Below, piece by piece: positions 17,457 through 25,110 of a stretch of 64,000 nt of DNA. How positions within the stretch are numbered: position 1 is the stretch's first letter; the number at the start of each line of letters is the position of its first letter. Below the pieces are notes generated by a model, which worked only from the letters and a program-made list of their open reading frames with translations, searched no databases and was not told the DNA's origin. Made by a program: the position numbers and the translations under genes. Source of the DNA: Chitinophaga sp. MM2321 (lineage in GTDB: Bacteria > Bacteroidota > Bacteroidia > Chitinophagales > Chitinophagaceae); the NCBI RefSeq assembly GCF_964033635.1, contig NZ_OZ035533.1:1798001-1862000 (forward strand), written 5' to 3'.

Positions 17457-18761
17457 TCAGTTTTCCAGAGATAAGCGGGAGGGTTCTGTTTTTTTTATTT
17501 TTTCATTACTATACCGCCGGTATCTTTTTTTTGTTTGTACAATGATCTGTCTGATCAGGATGATATAGAAAAGCGCAGGAATGAACAATGCTGAAAGGCT
17601 GTCTTTCAGCCAATCGAAAGTGATAGTGCCGGTTTCCAGTAAAAGTTGTCTCACAAAGGCATACAGGCGCACGGGGAAATAGAGGATGGAGTTGCCATTG
17701 AAAAGCAGCATATAGATAACAAATGCAATGGTTATCCCGATGGACAATAATCCGTATGTCAACAGGAATAGTGCGCGTTTGTCGGGCTTCCAGGTTTTAT
17801 TGATGCCGCTCATTCTGCCAAAGAAACGCCCTACTGTATGCATTGATTTTTCTTTCAAATTGGAGATGCTGAGCAGATCGCTGAGTATCCAGTAGCCATC
17901 GTATCGTAAGAATGGGTTGATGTTGACAAGCAGGGTCACAGCAATCAGGAAAGATACGTCCAGCCACAGGCGGTTGCCGGTAATGTAAAAGCAGATAGCC
18001 AATGCACTGCATACGATTAACTGAAGATAGATACCACCGAAATCTACCACCAGCCGTTGGTTTTTTTGCAGCCGCCAGGTGTCTGTTACGTCAGAGAAAA
18101 ACACTGGTGCCACAAGGTAGAACCCGAAGCCAATATCCCCGCTGGTGGCGCCATAGGTGTCACAAGCGGCGGCGTGTCCAAATTCATGGAGTAACAGGCT
18201 GATATAATTGATGATGAGAAAGTACAGCAATAGTTCTTTCCCTGCATGATGATACACCTGGCTCACATTTACATGTGTAAGGAAGCTGCCGGCCAGCAGC
18301 AGTATGCTGGCTGTTAATAATACCAGGAATACCTGCCGCTGGAAAAGCGGGATAAACAGGGGAGTGATCTTTCTTACAATAAAAGCAGGAACAAGTGTAA
18401 AACGCAGCCGGAGATATTCATCTTTCACTTTTATCTTTTCTACATTATCTGTAGCAAAAATGCCATATCCCAGGATCTGTTTATTAAAAACGTGTACGAT
18501 ATCATCAACAGAGAAATTTTTATTTTGAGATTTATTAAAGTTGATAGCAATCTGTTCGAGGTTGTTGGTACCGTTTACAAGATCGAGCAGGCTTTTGGTG
18601 ATACTGTTGATCTGCAGTTTGGTAGGGGCTTCCCCGTCAATACACAGCGTGTACATATTGGAGCTGAACTGCGTATAAGAGCAGCTGTCGCGTAATACGG
18701 GGATATAGTTTTTATCTATGGTCATAATGTTTGTATAGCAATCGCCTGTTCTTTTAATCAT
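17457..18761 (-). CDS. PqqD-like/M50 membrane metalloprotease
   Basis: Polytopic membrane protein of the site-2-protease type found in peptide natural product clusters. A soluble N-terminal part of about 110 residues resembles PqqD-like precursor-recognition domains. Then come several membrane helices with the zinc motif LLLHEFGHA and the second conserved element NPFLRYDGYW. It probably removes the leader peptide or helps export. The ATG at 18761 overlaps the upstream stop as TAATG and is chosen for that coupling; an ATG at 18725 is a possible alternative, and a longer open frame reaches 18785. Confidence 0.88.
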   Translation of the reverse strand: MIKRTGDCYTNIMTIDKNYIPVLRDSCSYTQFSSNMYTLCIDGEAPTKLQINSITKSLLDLVNGTNNLEQIAINFNKSQNKNFSVDDIVHVFNKQILGYGIFATDNVEKIKVKDEYLRLRFTLVPAFIVRKITPLFIPLFQRQVFLVLLTASILLLAGSFLTHVNVSQVYHHAGKELLLYFLIINYISLLLHEFGHAAACDTYGATSGDIGFGFYLVAPVFFSDVTDTWRLQKNQRLVVDFGGIYLQLIVCSALAICFYITGNRLWLDVSFLIAVTLLVNINPFLRYDGYWILSDLLSISNLKEKSMHTVGRFFGRMSGINKTWKPDKRALFLLTYGLLSIGITIAFVIYMLLFNGNSILYFPVRLYAFVRQLLLETGTITFDWLKDSLSALFIPALFYIILIRQIIVQTKKRYRRYSNEKIKKTEPSRLSLEN

Positions 18762-20776
18762 TAGCTGCGTGCTGCCGGTTCCCATTCCCGGAAGCGTTTC
18801 AATGCACGGGTGGCTACGGCAGTAGAAAAGAGGCTGGCAATTTCTCCGGTGATGGTATTGCCGCCGCCGGATTTGTTGAGCCGGAATGTATGTTGCTTAT
18901 TGTTCCATTTAATAGTGCCGGGATTGGGGATCACGAGGAAATCAGTACCAGGGAAAGCGCCATTCCTGTATTGATGACTGAGGATCCATTTTTTCATGCC
19001 CATCATTTCTTTCCGGTATTGTGCTACCCATTGTGGAGATGCACACAGGGTATCCAGCACCAGCGACGTATAAAAAACACTCTCGCCCGTGATCATGTCG
19101 CAGGCGTAGCTGCCGTTAGGGCGGATGCTGCGCATCACATAGTCCATGGCTTTTTCTGCTTCCGGCGATACGCCCTGATCTTCCAGCAGCATGCTTTGCA
19201 AGGTGAAACAGGTAGGGTAGAGGTAGGACGTCCACCAGTAAGGCGACCAGATGCCGTGTTCATTTCGTTGATCCAGCAGGTAATTCCGGAGCAGTTTTAT
19301 TTTGCGTTGATAAGGTGCTTTGTCCGGCAACTGGTTCAGCAGGTAATATGCCAATGCGCTTACGCACTGATGATCGCCGATCCAGCCTTTCAGCTGGGAG
19401 GGCTTCAACCCCATGAAGCCCGATAATGCAGGATTGTTGCTGGAATAGGTACTGAATCCGCCTTTGGCAGATTGTCCCTTCAGCCAACTATTAATATATC
19501 CGTGTACGTTAGTACTGGTTTTATTAAGGGTGAGGAGTGCCGCCGTGGTGGAATCATAGTCGGGAGTCCAGTCGGTATTATAGCCCCACAAGCCGGCCTG
19601 CCGGTGCTGTACAAGGAAATCAGCCGCCTTGTCCAGGCTCTCTTCCCCTGGTTCCAGGAAGGAGGCAATGAAGCCGGTAGACCAAACATTGCTCAGTCCC
19701 TGCATATTGCTGATCTCATACCAGGAACCGTCTTTGTTCTGCATGTTGCGGAGGTAGTCAACAGACAATCCGATTGCTTTGGCAATACCGGGTGTTCTTG
19801 CCGGTGGTTCGGGTGAATTTATTTTTCCCAGGTAAGTATTGATCCGGTAGGCATGCGTATTTACCTTATAGTAATTCATATTGTTACGGCAGATACCGAG
19901 GATCTTCAGGTAATCACCCAGCTGTGACTGGTAAGGTTTTACGTCATCAATTGCTTGCTGGTAGTAGTCTCTGGACATTTGCATTAGTTTCTCTGCCAGT
20001 TCAGAGATAAAGAAATATTTTTCGATCATTTCCGGTGAGTGGTCCTGGAACTTGTTGCCACGTTCTTTGAACCATTCATGCAGGAGGATGTGACCGAGAT
20101 TGTTTTTTTTGAAGAGCAGATCTTTTTTGAAATCTTCCAGGTCGTCCTGGATGCATCGGGCAATAGAGAAATTATCGATGGACCGTTGCAATGCGTCGTA
20201 TAATTTCTTTTGCCGGCTATGTTTTGAAAAGTAGGCATCGATGGCTACTTTGGAGATGCTGCATTTTGTGATACATAACTTTTTATAGGTATCGAAGCTC
20301 ATCTGCGGGTTGTAGGCTGCATCCAGCAGGATACTGCCCAGGAATTCACTGTTCCGTTTACTCCATAGCTGCCAGAAACCCGGTGAGTCGCCAAACATCC
20401 GGGCCAGTATTTTCAGTGCTTCATCCTGGTATACATGTGCTTTCAGTAAGGTAATGCTGGTGCTTTCCGGAGGGCTGCCGGGCAATTCATCTTTGTCGTT
20501 CATGGCATCTAAACAGAGCAGGTACCTGAAATAGAAGAAGCCTGAAATACAAAGCTGTTGTACAAGATGGTTATCCCGTTCTCCAAATACTTTTTTGAAA
20601 AGGGAAGGGTATAAAAGATAAAATTCGGAATCGAAAAAGGTGTTGGGGAAAAGATGGAATTTGAGATTGCCCGGCAGGGATATGTTATTGTCGAGGTGAT
20701 CGAGAAAGCTTTGCTTTAATTCCTCCACCTTCTTTTTCAGGTGCGACGGGAATTGGGTTTTACTTATATTGATCAT
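18761..20776 (-). CDS. Isoprenyl-synthase-like / squalene-cyclase-like fusion protein
   Basis: 671 residues in two parts. Residues about 1-320 are all-helical and resemble trans-isoprenyl diphosphate synthases and class I terpene synthases: a weakened first Asp-rich region (LDAMNDKDE, 89-97), TYKKLCITKCS (163-173) where the family has a Lys-Thr pair, and an intact second motif DDLED (211-215). Residues about 330-665 resemble class II squalene-hopene cyclases, with QW-type repeats (QNKDGSW, 346-352) and DYDST (406-410) where DxDD(T) is expected. It directly follows the precursor peptide gene. Attachment of a prenyl group to the peptide and its cyclisation is the favoured guess; separate terpene synthesis is possible. 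Confidence 0.8.
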   Translation of the reverse strand: MINISKTQFPSHLKKKVEELKQSFLDHLDNNISLPGNLKFHLFPNTFFDSEFYLLYPSLFKKVFGERDNHLVQQLCISGFFYFRYLLCLDAMNDKDELPGSPPESTSITLLKAHVYQDEALKILARMFGDSPGFWQLWSKRNSEFLGSILLDAAYNPQMSFDTYKKLCITKCSISKVAIDAYFSKHSRQKKLYDALQRSIDNFSIARCIQDDLEDFKKDLLFKKNNLGHILLHEWFKERGNKFQDHSPEMIEKYFFISELAEKLMQMSRDYYQQAIDDVKPYQSQLGDYLKILGICRNNMNYYKVNTHAYRINTYLGKINSPEPPARTPGIAKAIGLSVDYLRNMQNKDGSWYEISNMQGLSNVWSTGFIASFLEPGEESLDKAADFLVQHRQAGLWGYNTDWTPDYDSTTAALLTLNKTSTNVHGYINSWLKGQSAKGGFSTYSSNNPALSGFMGLKPSQLKGWIGDHQCVSALAYYLLNQLPDKAPYQRKIKLLRNYLLDQRNEHGIWSPYWWTSYLYPTCFTLQSMLLEDQGVSPEAEKAMDYVMRSIRPNGSYACDMITGESVFYTSLVLDTLCASPQWVAQYRKEMMGMKKWILSHQYRNGAFPGTDFLVIPNPGTIKWNNKQHTFRLNKSGGGNTITGEIASLFSTAVATRALKRFREWEPAARS

Positions 20777-20817
20777 AATAATCCTACGGGTTTAGTTCAC
20801 GGAGCTAAATGATGAAA

Positions 20818-20844
20818 GGAAAATCCCGCTGGGCGGGATTTTCC
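20818..20844 (-). terminator. Attenuating hairpin between precursor and enzyme genes
   Basis: Perfect 12-bp stem (GGAAAATCCCGC at 20818-20829 with 20833-20844) and 3-base loop, 19 bases after the precursor stop; on the minus strand it is followed by TTTCATCATTT. Partial termination here would keep precursor mRNA in excess over enzyme mRNA, as in many peptide natural product operons. Confidence 0.75.
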
Positions 20845-20862
20845 GGATTCTTTGCCGTTTGC

Positions 20863-21024
20863 TTAGCCAATCCAGCAAACGCCATTAGCATCAATCTCAG
20901 CGATAGGTGCCGCAGCAGCCATTTCCAAACGGGTTTCCAGCTCTTCTACTTTAAAGAGGGAAAGTTTTTCTTCTTCTGACAGGTGTTCGATTTTCGCCAG
21001 AATCTGGGTGTCATTCTTTTGCAT
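20863..21024 (-). CDS. Precursor peptide of a putative ribosomally made natural product
   Basis: A 53-residue open frame from ATG at 21024. The first ~38 residues are helical and rich in Glu, Lys and Leu (ILAKIEHLSEEEKLSLFKVE), like a leader peptide; then an Ala run and a short tail APIAEIDANGVCWIG. The tail holds the only Cys (50) and only Trp (51). The ORF is the first gene of an operon with a prenyl/cyclase fusion, PqqD-like protease, radical SAM enzyme and P450, and is separated from them by a hairpin, the expected arrangement. A Cys four residues from the end and Trp three from the end recall CaaX boxes and ComX, but no family was recognised. Confidence 0.8.
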   Translation of the reverse strand: MQKNDTQILAKIEHLSEEEKLSLFKVEELETRLEMAAAAPIAEIDANGVCWIG

Positions 21025-21248
21025 GTTAATTTTGGTTTTTTATGGTTAGAAAAGAATCGACTAGGGTGCATACCATTGTCAGGAGGTAGTGTACATACAT
21101 CCGGATGACAATTTTTATTGCCTGATTATGATTAACAATGCTACTATAGCTTAGGGTGCTTGGGGCTCCATTTGCATATTTGGGTCTGGTGCTCTTTTAT
21201 CAATATCAGTAACTGCGAATAAAGCTATTTCAATTATGATTAAAGGAC

Positions 21249-21268
21249 AATCGCCAATATTGGTGATT
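21249..21268. promoter_or_regulatory. 20-bp palindrome upstream of precursor gene
   Basis: AATCGCCAATATTGGTGATT, symmetrical at all positions but one pair. It lies about 225 bases upstream of the precursor ATG, between it and the LuxR/NarL regulator gene. Size and symmetry suit a dimeric HTH regulator. Function is inferred only from position. Confidence 0.4.
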
Positions 21269-21270
21269 TT

Positions 21271-21298
21271 TTGAACCCCTGTTTTCAGGGATGTTCAA
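21271..21298. terminator. Hairpin downstream of the NarL-type regulator
   Basis: Stem TTGAAC/GTTCAA (21271-21276 with 21293-21298) continued by CCCTG/CAGGG with a 2-base bulge, 12 bases past the stop of the regulator on the minus strand. No T run follows on that strand, so termination is plausible rather than certain. Confidence 0.45.
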
Positions 21299-21310
21299 GG
21301 TGTTGTTGTT

Positions 21311-21934
21311 TCAGAGCAAAGTGTATTCGCTCGCAAGTTTTATAACAGCGGTAATATTATTGACAGAAAATTTTTCCATCAGATTTTTACGATGACTTTC
21401 CACCGTATAAGGGCTGATACTCAGTTGTACTGCTATTTCCTGTGAGGTGAATCCTTTCCCTGCCAGGTCCAGTACTTCCTTTTCTCGCCGGGTTATCTGT
21501 GGTATTTTATCCAGATCATGCTGGCCGATAGTGCTCAACGCATGTTGTGATCTGCTACATAAATACAGTTTGCCTTCCAGTACAGAATAAATGGAAGCGA
21601 TGATCTCTTCCGGGGATGCATGCTTGACGACATAACCGCTGACTCCGTTTTGTAACATGGCCATAATTACAGGCCGGTCATTATAAATACTCAGTGCTAT
21701 GATCCTGATATGTTTGAACCGCTGATTAATTTCTTTACAGAGGTGTATGCCGCTGCTATCCGGTAAATTGATCTTCAGCAGGATGATATCTGTTGCTGTT
21801 TCCGGCAGAGCGTCCAGTAGTTCATCTCCCGAGTTGAAATGGGCAGTGAGTGAGAGGTCCGGGTGATTTGAGAAGAGGCTTTTAAAACCTTCTACAACAA
21901 TGGGGGGGTCATCGACAAGAATTACATTGGTCAT
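21311..21934 (-). CDS. NarL/LuxR-type response regulator lacking the phospho-acceptor Asp
   Basis: 207 residues: receiver domain (about 1-120) and LuxR-type HTH (about 140-205; TRREKEVLDLAGKGFTSQEI, then SPYTVESHRKNLMEKF). The acidic pair VDD and the region LLKINLPDSSG are recognisable, but position 54, normally the phosphorylated Asp (LLDINLPD), is Lys. The receiver is therefore probably not switched by phosphorylation and may be constitutively active, bind a ligand, or work by dimer exchange. It lies just upstream of the peptide operon on the same strand and is the likely local regulator. No kinase gene is adjacent. Confidence 0.9.
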   Translation of the reverse strand: MTNVILVDDPPIVVEGFKSLFSNHPDLSLTAHFNSGDELLDALPETATDIILLKINLPDSSGIHLCKEINQRFKHIRIIALSIYNDRPVIMAMLQNGVSGYVVKHASPEEIIASIYSVLEGKLYLCSRSQHALSTIGQHDLDKIPQITRREKEVLDLAGKGFTSQEIAVQLSISPYTVESHRKNLMEKFSVNNITAVIKLASEYTLL

Positions 21935-22242
21935 GGTTAAATTTAAAATTTGCCTACGGTTGTTAGGGTGACGGGTTAATTATCAACTATATGGTTGCAT
22001 CTTTTAAAGGGAAAGACTAACTAGGTGTGCCCGAGTGATATGGAATTTTCGGTACCCGGAAGTTAAAGATAATTATTAATAAATTTTATCCCTGAAATTG
22101 GGGATATCTGCCCAATGAACCAAAACGGGCTATATTTGATCCTGAATTTAATAAATTGATCTATATTTCCTGCATTCTTTTCCGGATAACCTTTGCAGAC
22201 GGCTTTCCCGGTTGGATGTATCAATGATGAACACATCTTTAT
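21935..22242. other. Divergent intergenic region
   Basis: 308 bases between the minus-strand regulator and the plus-strand HipA-like gene. No ORF worth calling. It must hold both promoters; only the HipA-side -7 element at 22131 was identifiable. A short ATCCC/GGGAT hairpin lies around 22087-22104. Confidence 0.6.
22107..22138 (+). promoter_or_regulatory. Candidate Bacteroidota promoter for hipA-like gene
   Basis: Exact -7 element TATATTTG at 22131-22138 with an approximate -33 element TCTG at 22107-22110, spacing 20. Transcription would start near 22144, about 100 bases before the ATG. The -33 match is imperfect. Confidence 0.4.
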
Positions 22243-23040
22243 ATGAATGATATTAAACATCAACTCAGGACTGTCAATGTGATCCGGTATGTGACGCCGT
22301 TGCGTGAAGGAGGTTCCTTGCCTGCTATTGTGGAAGCCGATGACGGGTTCATGTATGTGCTGAAGTTTCGGGGTGCAGGACAAGGCGTAAAAGCACTCAT
22401 TGCCGAACTTATTGGTGGTGAGATAGCCCGTGCATTGGGATTGAAGGTACCTGAACTGGTATTTTCCCACCTGGACGAATCTTTCGGCAGGATGGAAGGC
22501 GACCAGGAAATACAGGACCTGCTACGCGCCAGCGAAGGACTTAACCTGGGACTTCATTACCTGTCGGGCGCCATCACATATGATCCGGCGGTAGTAACCA
22601 TTGATCCGTTGTCCGCTTCACAGATTGTGTGGCTGGATTGTCTCCTCACCAATGTAGACCGCACCGCACGCAACACCAACATGCTGATGTGGCACCAGGA
22701 ATTGTGGCTGATAGATCATGGCGCCGCGCTGTATTTTCATCATTCCTGGCAGAACTGGGAGGAGCAGGCGCTACGTCCGTTTATACAGGTAAAAGATCAT
22801 GTGCTGCTGCCACAGGCCAGTGAACTCGCAGCTGTAGACACTGCATTCAGTGCTATCCTGACAACAGACAAAGTGCGTGCAATTATTGATTTAATCCCTG
22901 AAAACTGGCTGGCCGCAGCAGGAACAGATATGCCGGCCAAAGAAAGAAGAGAGGTATATGTTCAATTTTTAACGTCACGAATCGCTCACTCGGAAATTTT
23001 TGTAAAAGAAGCAACACATGCAAGACAATCACTTATTTGA
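22243..23040 (+). CDS. HipA-family kinase-like protein
   Basis: 265 residues related to the C-terminal kinase part of HipA Ser/Thr kinases, in the stand-alone group paired with DUF3037. The active-site segment reads LTNVDRTARNTNML (Asp139, Asn144) followed by WLIDHGAALYF (Asp158), consistent with catalytic and metal-binding residues. The N-terminal HipB-interaction domain of toxin HipA is missing and no HipB-like antitoxin is nearby, so it need not be a toxin. It overlaps the DUF3037 gene by 23 bases. Confidence 0.8.
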   Translation: MNDIKHQLRTVNVIRYVTPLREGGSLPAIVEADDGFMYVLKFRGAGQGVKALIAELIGGEIARALGLKVPELVFSHLDESFGRMEGDQEIQDLLRASEGLNLGLHYLSGAITYDPAVVTIDPLSASQIVWLDCLLTNVDRTARNTNMLMWHQELWLIDHGAALYFHHSWQNWEEQALRPFIQVKDHVLLPQASELAAVDTAFSAILTTDKVRAIIDLIPENWLAAAGTDMPAKERREVYVQFLTSRIAHSEIFVKEATHARQSLI

Positions 23041-23401
23041 GTATGCGGCCATCCGTATTGTGCCAAGAGTAGAGCGTGAAGAGTTTCTCAATGTAGGTGT
23101 CATTCTCTACTGTAAAAAGTTGAAGTTTTTACAGGCCATGATTACGATAGATGAAGAACGCCTCCGCGTTTTTTCCGGTTACCTGGATATGGAGGAACTG
23201 AAAGCATATCTCCATGCCTTTGAGCAAATATGCCTGGGCGATAAAGCCGGCGGTCCTATTGCCCGGCTGGATATCGCTTCCCGTTTTCGCTGGCTCACCG
23301 CCACACGGAGCACCATTCTGCAAACATCAAAAGTGCATACCGGCTTATGCGGCAATGCCGCTGAAATGCTTATCAGGATACATACACAACTGGTGTTGTA
23401 A
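23018..23401 (+). CDS. DUF3037 family protein
   Basis: 127-residue cytoplasmic protein matching DUF3037 by its opening YAAIRIVPRVEREEFLNVGV and FSGYLDMEELKAYL. Function is unknown. It is encoded in the same operon as the HipA-like kinase with a 23-base overlap; the two families usually occur together, so it may be the kinase's substrate or regulator. Confidence 0.85.
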   Translation: MQDNHLFEYAAIRIVPRVEREEFLNVGVILYCKKLKFLQAMITIDEERLRVFSGYLDMEELKAYLHAFEQICLGDKAGGPIARLDIASRFRWLTATRSTILQTSKVHTGLCGNAAEMLIRIHTQLVL

Positions 23402-23494
23402 AATGAAGGCAACCACCGGTCAGATTTTAGGGTGTCGCCTGAAATTGATAATTTCGCTTTTGATACAGCAACCGGCAAATATTAATTTCTGAAG

Positions 23495-24127
23495 ATGAAA
23501 GAACGAGTTTATACCCGCAAACAGGAGATCGTCAATGGATTGGTACATGGTATCGGGATGGTATTCGGCGCAGCCGGATTACCTGTACTAACCGGCATGG
23601 CTACCGCTCACGGTAACACGCCGGGCATTATTGGAGCAGGCATTTATGGATTTTGCTTTTTATTACTTTTTACAAGTTCTACCGTCTATCATTTTTCGCA
23701 GGAATCTGTTGTAAAGCGCACCTTCGAAATATTTGACCATATCAGCATCTATTTTCTCATTGCCGGAACATATACGCCTTTCCTGCTGGTGTATATGAAT
23801 AATGCCTTTGGTATTACACTGCTCTCCATTCTGTGGGGGCTTACCCTGGTAGGCATCTTGTTCAAAACCTGGTTTACCGGCCGGTATGAGATCATATCTA
23901 CCAGTATTTACCTGGTTATGGGATGGATCATGATCGTAGGAGGGAGACGGTTCTTCGATGTGCTGCCCCTTTCTGTGCTGATCTTAATTGCTACGGGTGG
24001 CGTCTTGTATTCCATCGGTGTTTTCTTTTATGTGTGGGATAAATACCGCTATACCCATGCGGTATGGCATGCATTGGTGCTGGTGGCCGCCGTATGTCAC
24101 TATGTTGCCGTATTACTGGCCATGTAG
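23495..24127 (+). CDS. Hemolysin III / PAQR family membrane protein
   Basis: Seven-helix inner-membrane protein of 210 residues related to YqfA and TrhA. The family signature is visible: QEIVNGLVHGIGMVFG in helix 1, SSTVYHF, DHISIYFLIAGTYTP, and HAVWHALV near the end, whose His, Ser and Asp residues form the metal site of the superfamily. Bacterial members are linked to membrane homeostasis rather than haemolysis. It stands alone. Confidence 0.88.
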   Translation: MKERVYTRKQEIVNGLVHGIGMVFGAAGLPVLTGMATAHGNTPGIIGAGIYGFCFLLLFTSSTVYHFSQESVVKRTFEIFDHISIYFLIAGTYTPFLLVYMNNAFGITLLSILWGLTLVGILFKTWFTGRYEIISTSIYLVMGWIMIVGGRRFFDVLPLSVLILIATGGVLYSIGVFFYVWDKYRYTHAVWHALVLVAAVCHYVAVLLAM

Positions 24128-24267
24128 TGCCTTACCTTCCTTAAAATAATGCTTGCAACAATATCGGAATTTGTATATTATTGCGATAGCAGTTGCCGGC
24201 AGGCGGCCGCAGCCGATTCTCCGGCGAATGATATTAAGCAATCAGTTCAGTTAACTATAGACACATT

Positions 24268-25041
24268 ATGAAAGGTAAATTCTTACTAACCGCGCTTGTA
24301 ATAGGCGGTTTTTATACTGCAAATGCCCAGGAAAAGGCTAAACCTGAAGATACGGAAGTATACAGCCCGGTACCACCTGAAGTAAAAGCAGGCAAAAAAT
24401 GTGGTGAAGCACCATCGGATGCCATCGTATTATTTAATGGTACCAACCTGGATCAGTGGGTGATGACGGATGACAGGAACACTCCTGCAAAATGGAACGT
24501 TGGAAAAGGTATACTTACTGTCAACAAACAGGTGGGAAACATTGAGACCAAAAAGTCTTTCAATAATTACCAGCTGCATATTGAATGGCGTGTACCGGCA
24601 AACATCACCGGCACCGGACAGGGACGCGGTAATAGCGGCGTTTTCCTGGCATCACTGGGTAAAGGCGATGCTGGTTACGAGCTGCAGGTGCTGGATGCTT
24701 ATAACAACAAGACTTACACCAATGGTATGGCGGGTAGTATCTACAAACAGTCCGTTCCACTGGCTAATCCTGCATTTAAACCAGGTGAGTGGCAAACGTA
24801 TGATGTGATCTGGAACGCACCCGTTTTCGGAACAGACGGTGCATTGGTTAAACCAGCCCATGTAACTGTAATTTTCAATGGTGTAGTAGTACAGAATGAT
24901 ACAGAGCTGAAAGGCCCCACTCAATATATTGGTGAAGCGGCATACCGCCAGGCACATGGTCCGAGCCCGATTAAACTACAGGCGCACGGAGATAAGAGTG
25001 AGCCACTGAGCTTCCGGAATATCTGGGTAAGAGAATTATAA
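24268..25041 (+). CDS. Secreted DUF1080 (3-keto-disaccharide hydrolase type) protein
   Basis: Signal peptide 1-21 (ending FYTANAQ) and one beta-jelly-roll DUF1080 domain, 257 residues. Features include LFNGTNLDQWV near the domain start, RGNSGVFLAS, and GYELQVLDAYNNKTY. The family is common in Bacteroidota; some members hydrolyse 3-keto-glycosides, but the substrate here is unknown. It stands alone before a strong convergent hairpin. Confidence 0.85.
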   Translation: MKGKFLLTALVIGGFYTANAQEKAKPEDTEVYSPVPPEVKAGKKCGEAPSDAIVLFNGTNLDQWVMTDDRNTPAKWNVGKGILTVNKQVGNIETKKSFNNYQLHIEWRVPANITGTGQGRGNSGVFLASLGKGDAGYELQVLDAYNNKTYTNGMAGSIYKQSVPLANPAFKPGEWQTYDVIWNAPVFGTDGALVKPAHVTVIFNGVVVQNDTELKGPTQYIGEAAYRQAHGPSPIKLQAHGDKSEPLSFRNIWVREL

Positions 25042-25058
25042 AGAACGAAGTAAAGGAA

Positions 25059-25104
25059 TAATGTAAAAGACCGTCTCATAACTATGAGACGGTCTTTTAC
25101 ATTA
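25059..25104. terminator. Bidirectional terminator between DUF1080 and peroxiredoxin genes
   Basis: Perfect 22-bp inverted repeat (25059-25080 with 25083-25104) separated by only two bases. A and T runs on both sides let it end transcription of both convergent genes. Confidence 0.85.
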
Positions 25105-25110
25105 AACCGG

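Noticed and set aside
18890..19426. 178-codon plus-strand frame
   Set aside because: Antisense to the squalene-cyclase-like domain, which has clear motifs.
10358..21024. Lanthipeptide or bacteriocin of a known class
   Set aside because: No LanB, LanC, LanM, YcaO or ATP-grasp gene and no Ser/Thr/Cys-rich core.
22243..23401. Classical HipBA toxin-antitoxin system
   Set aside because: No HipB-like DNA-binding gene and no HipA N-terminal domain.
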